A DNA stretch of 12,173 bases from an uncultured Collinsella sp. (GTDB taxonomy: Bacteria; Actinomycetota; Coriobacteriia; Coriobacteriales; Coriobacteriaceae), in NCBI GenBank assembly GCA_900542965.1, contig UQPY01000061.1:1-12173 (forward strand), in the 5' to 3' direction. The notes under the pieces were generated by a model. The model was not told where the DNA came from, did no database searches, and worked only from the letters and a program-made list of their open reading frames with translations. This document shows positions 6,879-12,173 of the stretch, piece after piece. Both the position numbers and the translations under genes were made by a program. Every line of letters begins with the position of its first letter. The first letter of the stretch is position 1.

Positions 6879-6928
6879 CGCTACTTGCGCGTAATCGCCA
6901 CACTGGATAGTTCATAAGGAAGGTCACT

Positions 6929-7108
6929 ATGCCCGTACCTAAACAAAAGCAGGGTCGTATCCGCACTCACACCCGTCGTTCCGCCAACATGAAGATTTCG
7001 GCTGCGGCTCAGTCCACGTGCCCCCGTTGCGGCGCTGTCAAGCTTCCGCACCACGTGTGCCCCAGCTGCGGTTTCTACAAGGACCGCGAGGTTATCGTTA
7101 CCGAGTAA
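6929..7108 (+). CDS. rpmF: 50S ribosomal protein L32 (zinc-binding form)
   Basis: A 59-residue protein starting MPVPKQKQGRIRTHTRRS, the L32 signature. L32 is a small component of the large ribosomal subunit. Four cysteines in two pairs, CPRC (31-34) and CPSC (44-47), form the zinc ribbon of the C+ type, so it needs zinc; some bacteria also carry a cysteine-free paralogue, not seen here. The ribosome site AAGGAAGG (6916-6923) is five bases upstream. Length is normal. It follows yceD by 64 bases, the usual pairing, and is closed by a strong terminator. Confidence 0.96.
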   Translation: MPVPKQKQGRIRTHTRRSANMKISAAAQSTCPRCGAVKLPHHVCPSCGFYKDREVIVTE

Positions 7109-7148
7109 CGGTATACTCTGGATGCGATGCCGTTCCAAATGGAACCAC

Positions 7149-7178
7149 AATGGCCGGCTCAATGAGTCGGCCATTTTT
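7149..7178 (+). terminator. Intrinsic terminator after rpmF
   Basis: An 11-bp stem, AATGGCCGGCT (7149-7159) with AGTCGGCCATT (7165-7175) including one G-T wobble, encloses a CAATG loop and leads into a five-T tract (7174-7178). It begins 41 bases after the rpmF stop and ends 18 bases before the plsX start. This marks the end of the sepIVA-like/yceD/rpmF unit, unless some polymerase reads through into plsX. Confidence 0.9.
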
Positions 7179-7195
7179 GTATAAGGAGCATGTAT

Positions 7196-8215
7196 ATGAG
7201 TAACGTTCGCGTTTGTGTAGACGTTGTGGGCGGAGACGAGAAACCTCAGGTTGTTCTCGATGGTATCGAGGCTGCACTTGCTGCCGATCCCGATATCGAG
7301 GTCTTGGCAGCTGGCCCCACCGAAATCGTCAATCCCTTTGCCGCTTCCCATGCACGTGTTGAGGCCCTTGAGGCACCCGACGTTATCGCCATGGATGACG
7401 ATCCCATTCGCGCCGTGATGACCAAGCGCAAGTCGTCGATCGTGCTGTCGTGCCGCGCCATCAAGAAGGGAAATGCGGACGCGTTCTTCTCCGCCGGCTC
7501 GACCGGCGCCATGACAGCTGCCGCGACCGCCTACGTCACACCGTTTAGATATATGGCCGAAGGCAAGAAGCAGCCGGTACGTCCCTGTCTGACCAATGCG
7601 CTACCCAATCGCGCCGGCGGTCTGACGGTGCTGTGCGATATGGGCGCCAACCCCGATGTCGAGGTGGACGATATGGTGCGCTTTGCGCAGATGGGCAGCG
7701 CCTATGCCCGCGTCGTCTTAGGCATTGAACATCCTCGCGTAGGTCTGCTCGCCAATGGCACCGAGGACGAGAAGGGCTCCAACTTTACCAAGGTCTGCTT
7801 CCCTGCTATGAAGGCCGCAGTTCCGGGCTTTGTGGGCAACTGCGAAGGCACCGACCTCACCTCGGGCAATTTCGATGTCGTTGTTGCCGACGGCATGTCG
7901 GGTAATATCGCTCTCAAGGCTACCGAGGGCGCTGCCAAGTTTTTGCTGCAGGAACTCAAGGGTGCCTTTATGGCCTCGCTCGGCACCAAGATCGCCGCGC
8001 TGCTCATCAAAAAGCAGATGCGCGAGATTAAGGCCAAGCTGTCTGGTGATGCCAAGGGCGGCGCGATTCTTTTGGGCCTGCGTGGCGTGGTCCTGATCGG
8101 TCACGGTGCCACCTCGGTCGAGGCCGTCAAAAACGGTACGCTCGCGGCGGCTGAAGCCGTGCGCGCCGGGCTGGTCGAGAATGTCGCCAACTCTATGGAT
8201 GGTATCGTTTTATAA
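7196..8215 (+). CDS. plsX: Phosphate acyltransferase PlsX
   Basis: A 339-residue PlsX, which converts acyl-ACP and phosphate to acyl-phosphate, the acyl donor for the membrane enzyme PlsY at the start of phospholipid synthesis. It is a peripheral membrane enzyme. Family motifs are VDVVGGDEKPQ (9-18 area), FFSAGSTGAM (97-106; most members read SAGNTGA), LCDMGANPD (146-154), FAQMGSAYARVVLG (163-176), RVGLLANGTEDEKG (181-194), FVGNCEG (212-218) and DGMSGNIALKATEG (232-245). I chose ATG 7196 over ATG 7190 because AAGGAG (7183-7188) is seven bases before the former and only one before the latter. It follows the rpmF terminator with little room for a promoter; TATAAG (7180-7185) is a weak -10 candidate that overlaps the ribosome site. 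The rpmF-plsX order is conserved in many bacteria. Confidence 0.95.
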   Translation: MSNVRVCVDVVGGDEKPQVVLDGIEAALAADPDIEVLAAGPTEIVNPFAASHARVEALEAPDVIAMDDDPIRAVMTKRKSSIVLSCRAIKKGNADAFFSAGSTGAMTAAATAYVTPFRYMAEGKKQPVRPCLTNALPNRAGGLTVLCDMGANPDVEVDDMVRFAQMGSAYARVVLGIEHPRVGLLANGTEDEKGSNFTKVCFPAMKAAVPGFVGNCEGTDLTSGNFDVVVADGMSGNIALKATEGAAKFLLQELKGAFMASLGTKIAALLIKKQMREIKAKLSGDAKGGAILLGLRGVVLIGHGATSVEAVKNGTLAAAEAVRAGLVENVANSMDGIVL

Positions 8216-8262
8216 GAGCGAGTTAGAGCGCTGTTATGTGCCTCGCGGCGCACGTCGTGGGG

Positions 8263-8268
8263 TAGAAT
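8263..8268 (+). promoter_or_regulatory. Possible -10 element before acpP
   Basis: TAGAAT, the same hexamer as at 305-310, lies in the 124-base gap between plsX and acpP, about 72 bases before the acpP start. No good -35 is visible. A separate promoter for acpP would be sensible, as acyl carrier protein is needed in large amounts. If used, transcription would begin just before the hairpin at 8281. Confidence 0.3.
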
Positions 8269-8280
8269 CAAAACCGTGTC

Positions 8281-8310
8281 TTGGTGCCGCCCGCGCGGTG
8301 CCAATCTTTT
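8281..8310 (+). terminator. Hairpin plus short T run in the plsX-acpP gap (terminator or leader structure)
   Basis: TTGGTGCCGC (8281-8290) can pair along all ten positions with GCGGTGCCAA (8295-8304), counting two G-U wobbles, around a CCGC loop. TCTTTT follows (8305-8310). It may end plsX transcription or form a structured 5' leader for acpP. TTGG at 8309-8312 can compete for the same CCAA (8301-8304), allowing an alternative fold. The T run is short and interrupted, so termination would be partial. Confidence 0.42.
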
Positions 8311-8339
8311 GGTATTCATGCACTATGAGAGGAAGCGCT

Positions 8340-8582
8340 ATGGACCGCTCCGAAATCTTCGACAAGATCGCCGAGGTCGCTGCTGACGTTCTGGGCGTCG
8401 ATGTTGCCGAAATTAGCGATGAGACCACCTTTGACGACCTCGATGCCAACTCGCTCGAGCGCCTGCAGCTGGTTACGGCTATCGAGGACGAGTTCAACCT
8501 CGAGATCGATGACGAGACTCTGCTCTCGCTCAACTCTGTCGCTGACGCCGTCGACGCGATCGAAAACGCCAGGGAGGCCTAG
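8340..8582 (+). CDS. acpP: Acyl carrier protein
   Basis: An 80-residue acidic acyl carrier protein, the soluble carrier of growing acyl chains in type II fatty acid synthesis and donor to PlsX. The four-helix pattern is clear. The prosthetic-group site is in LDANSLERLQL (34-44), with S38 as the expected attachment point for 4'-phosphopantetheine. The usual motif is DSL, so asparagine at 37 is a departure. The following helix TAIEDEFNLEI (46-56) and the end SVADAVDAIE are typical. The start is ATG 8340 with AGAGGAAG (8328-8335). Because it sits between plsX and rnc, a fatty-acid role is much more likely than a polyketide carrier. The Firmicutes cluster has fabD and fabG between plsX and acpP; they are absent here. 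Confidence 0.94.
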   Translation: MDRSEIFDKIAEVAADVLGVDVAEISDETTFDDLDANSLERLQLVTAIEDEFNLEIDDETLLSLNSVADAVDAIENAREA

Positions 8583-8585
8583 GTC

Positions 8586-9311
8586 TTGGCTTTGTCTGAA
8601 CGACTTACGCGCGCCCAGGAAATTCTGGGCCACGAGTTCAATAATAAGGTGCTGCTGCGCGCGGCCCTTACGCATCCCTCGGCAGTCGAGGGCCAGCCGG
8701 TTTCTGCCAGCTATGAGCGCCTTGAGTTCTTGGGCGATTCCATTTTGGGCGCTGTGGTCGCACGCTCCCTGTTTGAGTCCTATCCGGAGTTTGACGAGGG
8801 CAAGCTCACGCGCCTGAAGGTGTCCCTTGTCTCGGGCGCTACGCTGTCCGAGGTTTCTCACGAGCTGGGCATCGACGACATCATCATCTTTGGTGCCTCC
8901 GAGACCGGTACCGGTGCGCGCGGCCTGCATTCGGCCCTCGAGAACGTCTACGAGTCGCTCGTGGGAGCGCTGTACCTGGATGCCGGTTGGGATGCCGCGG
9001 CGGAGTTCATTCACCGTACGCTTAAGCCGCATTTGGCTTCCGAGCGTGCCGAGCATCCTGCGAACCCCAAGTCGTTTTTGCAGGAGTGTGTGCAAGCCGA
9101 CGGTCACGAGCCCCCGGCGTACAAGCTCGTTGGCTCCGAGGGCCCGGCGCATGCGCCCACCTTTACCGCCGTGGTTTTGATCGATGGTATTCGTCAGGGT
9201 CGCGGCTCCGGCTCCTCAAAGAAGGAAGCCGAGGGAGCCGCCGCGCTCGAAGCGCTCGACCGCATGGGTTACACCACCAACGGCGTGATTCTGAATAAGA
9301 AGCACGTGTAA
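8586..9311 (+). CDS. rnc: Ribonuclease III
   Basis: A 241-residue RNase III, which cuts double-stranded RNA and processes rRNA precursors. The catalytic domain carries the signature ERLEFLGDSILGAVVA (44-59), with E47 and D51 at the metal site, and EGKLTRLKVSLVSG (71-84). The second metal-site segment reads ENVYESLVGALYLD (119-132): the glutamate E123 is kept, but the position normally Asp (D-x-x-E) is N120. A double-stranded-RNA-binding domain fills about 162-231, with NPKSFLQE, PAYKLV and GSGSSKKEAEGAAALEAL. The start is TTG at 8586, three bases after acpP, with AGGGAGG (8571-8577) eight bases before it; TTG 8592 is an in-frame alternative with poorer spacing. The acpP-rnc-smc order is a classic conserved block. 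Confidence 0.95.
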   Translation: MALSERLTRAQEILGHEFNNKVLLRAALTHPSAVEGQPVSASYERLEFLGDSILGAVVARSLFESYPEFDEGKLTRLKVSLVSGATLSEVSHELGIDDIIIFGASETGTGARGLHSALENVYESLVGALYLDAGWDAAAEFIHRTLKPHLASERAEHPANPKSFLQECVQADGHEPPAYKLVGSEGPAHAPTFTAVVLIDGIRQGRGSGSSKKEAEGAAALEALDRMGYTTNGVILNKKHV

Positions 9312-9321
9312 GCGAGGAACC

Positions 9322-12173
9322 GTGTATCTCAAGTCCCTCACGCTCAAAGGGTTCAAGTCGTTTGCCGACCGCGCCCATATGACGTTTGAGCCGGGCCTGA
9401 CCGTCATCGTCGGTCCAAACGGCTCGGGAAAATCGAACATCTCCGACTCCATCCTGTGGGTCCTGGGCGAGCAGAGCGCCAAGCAGCTGCGCGGCCAGGC
9501 CATGGAGGATGTCATCTTCTCGGGCTCGTCAGCGCGCAAGCCTGTGGGTGTCGCCGAGGTCACGCTGGTGCTCGATAACTCGGACCATATGCTGCCCGTC
9601 GATTTTGACGAGGTCGCCATCACCCGTCGCATGTATCGCTCGGGCGAAAGCGAGTACCTCATCAACTCGAGTCCGTGCCGTCTGATGGACATTCAGGACA
9701 TCCTGCACGATTCGGGCCTGGGCAAGGATACGCATTCCATTATCAGCCAGGGCAAGCTCGACGCCATTTTGCAGAGCCGCCCCGAGGAGCGCCGCGCCCT
9801 TATCGAGGAGGCCGCCGGCATTTCCAAGCACAAGCGCCGCAAGGAGCGTGCGCTCAAAAAGATTAAGTCGATGGACGAGCACCTGACGCGTGCCCGCGAC
9901 ATCAATAAGGAAATCGCCCGTCAGCTGCGACCGCTGGAGCGTCAGGTCGATCGCGCGCGCAAGTACAAAGAGCTGTCCTCGCGCGCGAACGAGCTTACGC
10001 AGATGCTAGCCGTCGACGAGCTGCGTTCGCTGCAGTCGCAGTGGAACGACTTGGAGAGCCGCTCCAAGGAAGGTGCCGCCGAGCTGGAGCTTGCGCAGTA
10101 CCGCTTGGGCGAAAAGGAACGCGAGCTCGAGAAGCTCCAGGTCATGCTCGAGGAAAAGGGCCTGTTTGTGGGCGATCTGGGCGAGCAGCGCCGCCATATG
10201 CAAGACGTGGTCGGCCGCATTAACTCCGATATGCGCCTGCTCGAGGAAAAGGGCCACAACATGGTGTCGCGCCTGTCCGACATGCGCGGCCAGATCTCGA
10301 GCTCCGAGCATCAGCGTCGTCGCGTGGTAGAGGAGCTCGAGGACGCGCGTGCGCAGCTTGAGGAAGTGACCGGCGCGCACATGCAGGCCCAGGAGGACGT
10401 TGACGCCGCTGGTCCTGCCGCCGCTCAGCTCCACGAGCGGCGCGTGGCGCTCGACAATCAGATTTCGCAGCTTACGCGTGAGCAACGCGATGTGCAGCGT
10501 GTGGCCGATAACGCGGCGCTCGAACTCGCCAAGGTGAAGGACTCGCTGAGCAACGCCGAGGTCGAGGACAACATGTATGCCTCGCGCCTTGAGCAGATCG
10601 ATGAACAGCTCGAGGAGGTCACGGCCTCGCTCGAGAGCCGTCGCGACCGCGCCGAGGAGCTCGAAAGTGCACTTGATCAGGCCCGTCAAGCCCAGATTGA
10701 TGCTCGCGAGGCTACCGAGGTCGCCCGTGCAGCCCTTAAGGACCTGCGTGCCCGCGAGAGCGAGGCGCGCAACAAACTGTCCGAGGTGCGCTCGGAGCTT
10801 GCCAGCCAAAAGAAACTCGATGCCCGCATGGCCGACAGCTCGCCGCTCGTGAGCCGTCTGGTGGGTGCGCTGGGCGACGATGTCTTGGGTCGTCTGGGCG
10901 ACGTGCTGGAGGCCCCGCGCGAGCTTGAGGGCCTGGTTGAGCAATTGCTCGCCGGCGATATCGATGCGCTGCTGTTTGATGACGCCGCCACGCTTGAGCG
11001 TGCCGGTCGTGCGGCTCTGGACCAAAAGAAGGCCTCGGGCGAGGCACTGCTGGTGGCGCGCGGCGTGAGCGGCTCTACCGCCGCTGTGGGCGCCTCCGGT
11101 ACCCGTCTGGTTGATCGTCTGTCCGTGCGCGTAGGCTACGGACCCGTCGTCGAGGCGCTGCTCGGCGGCTATTACGTGGTCGATGACTTGGCTGCCGCGC
11201 TGGCTGCGCCTGTCGTTGACGGTGTGACCTATGTGACTCCCGATGGCGCCCGCGTAAGCCGTGGCGGCCTGGTGCGTGTGGCCTCGATGCCGGCGAGGCG
11301 TCGGGTGCTCTGGAGCGTAAGCGTCGCATTCGCGAGCTGGAGGGCCTGGAACCCGATCTGGCTGCTGTGTTTGAGCATGTGTCGGATCAGGTCGTCGAGG
11401 CCAATGCGGCCGTCGAAGAGGCGCGTGCCGCTGAGGGCGATGCCGCCGGCGAGATCGCCCGTCTTGAGGGCGAGCGCCGCTCGCTGCTCTCTGAGATCGG
11501 CCGCTTGGAGCAAAGCGCCAACAATGCCGAGGTAGAGCGCGTGCGCATCTCCAAGCGCCGCGAGCAGGCTGCCGAGGCCGTTCGTGCCGCACGCCCGCGC
11601 GTGGACGAGCTCACTCGTTCGCGTGATGAGTCCCGTGCGCAGGCGAGCGACCTGGGCCTGCAGATTGCCGAGGCCAATGATGAGCTCGATCGCGTGCGTC
11701 GCGACGATTCCGAGGCCGCCGGCAAGCTCGCCGACGCTAAGGTGCGCCTGGCTCAGACGAGCGAGCGCCTGCGTTCGCTGAAGGGCCGTGTGCCTGACCT
11801 GGAGCATCGCCTGGAGGGTATCGACCGTCGTATCCGCGGGACGCGTCAGGCCTCGCGCTCGCTCGAGCTGCTGCGCCTTCGCGTCGACCCCATGCACGAG
11901 CGCTATTCTGCCCTGTTGGAGCGCGCCTCGGACTGGGCGGCACGCCTGCGCGATCAGGCAACGCTTGAGGAGGCGGACTCGGCTTCGCTTAAGAAGACCA
12001 TCGAGGACGCCAAGACCGAGGTCGCCCGCGCCAAGGAGCGGGTCGATGCTGCCACGGCGACGCAAAATGAGTTCAAGGTGGCGCGCGGCAAGCTCGAGGT
12101 GCAGGTCGAGGCTGCCATTAAGGCCATCACAGCCGACGGTACCACGGTGCTCGAGGAAGCGCTCATGCTTCCC
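9322..12173 (+). CDS. smc: Chromosome partition protein SMC, 3' partial, with apparent frameshift near 11280
   Basis: SMC is the ATPase subunit of bacterial condensin, working with ScpA and ScpB to organise chromosomes. The N-terminal head starts MYLKSLTLKGFKSFADRA, with Walker A GPNGSGKS (31-38), Q-loop LGEQSAKQLRG (48-58) and EEAAGISKHKRRKE. A Glu/Arg/Ala-rich coiled coil follows (about 165-500), then the hinge (about 508-650, ending near GVTYVTPDGARVSRGG). After about codon 653 the original frame gives arginine/serine/cysteine-rich sequence and stops at 11535. The frame one base back continues correctly from about 11280-11292 (ASGALERKRRIRELEG) as coiled coil, with no stop to 12173. So one base appears missing. 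The ATPase C-terminal half lies beyond the window; about 950 of an expected 1150-1200 residues are covered. The start is GTG 9322, 10 bases after rnc, with GAGGA close upstream. Confidence 0.9.

Noticed and set aside
10006..11592. A 528-codon open frame on the - strand opposite smc
   Set aside because: It is a shadow of GC-biased codons in smc, with Arg/His/Ala-rich sequence and no domain or ribosome site.
11292..12173. Programmed ribosomal frameshift making two SMC products
   Set aside because: No slippery heptamer or clear downstream structure is seen at the join, and SMC is not known to use recoding; a missing base is simpler.

Overview
The window reads as one contiguous stretch of core chromosome from a high-GC Gram-positive bacterium. 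All protein genes lie on the + strand and are packed with gaps of a few bases or small overlaps. Gene content and order point to an actinobacterium. The style (GCC/GTC/GAC-rich codons, the recG-rsmD-coaD block, a DivIVA-like protein between coaD and yceD) makes the class Coriobacteriia, and a Collinsella-like genus, my best guess. This assignment is inference and was not searched.

Left edge (1-208): the first 33 bases are not genomic. They are the tail of an Illumina Nextera adapter, including the whole Tn5 mosaic end. Next come the last 31 bases of a tRNA gene cut by the contig edge, then a complete tRNA-Asn(GTT) with the same 3' end, then a strong intrinsic terminator.

First gene block (368-5744): an Asp23/Gls24-family protein, fatty acid kinase FakA, RecG helicase, 16S rRNA methyltransferase RsmD and phosphopantetheine adenylyltransferase CoaD. 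Second block (5813-7178): a DivIVA-like coiled-coil protein (SepIVA-like by position), the DUF177/YceD protein and ribosomal protein L32, closed by a clear terminator. Third block (7196 to the right edge): PlsX, acyl carrier protein, RNase III and the condensin subunit SMC, which runs off the window. No stretch over 300 bases lacks a gene.

The genes fit two themes. FakA, CoaD, AcpP and PlsX all serve acyl-group handling: CoaD makes the CoA precursor whose phosphopantetheine arm is transferred to AcpP, PlsX turns acyl-ACP into acyl-phosphate, and FakA makes acyl-phosphate from free fatty acids. RecG, RsmD, YceD, L32, RNase III and SMC serve genome maintenance and ribosome production.

This is housekeeping DNA. 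I see no mobile element, CRISPR, defence island or new multi-gene system. The points worth a second look are the adapter and broken tRNA copy at the left edge, an apparent one-base frameshift in smc near 11280, an Asp-to-Asn change in the RNase III metal site, a hairpin with an alternative fold in the acpP leader, and a shared promoter-like motif upstream of sepIVA-like and rpmF.
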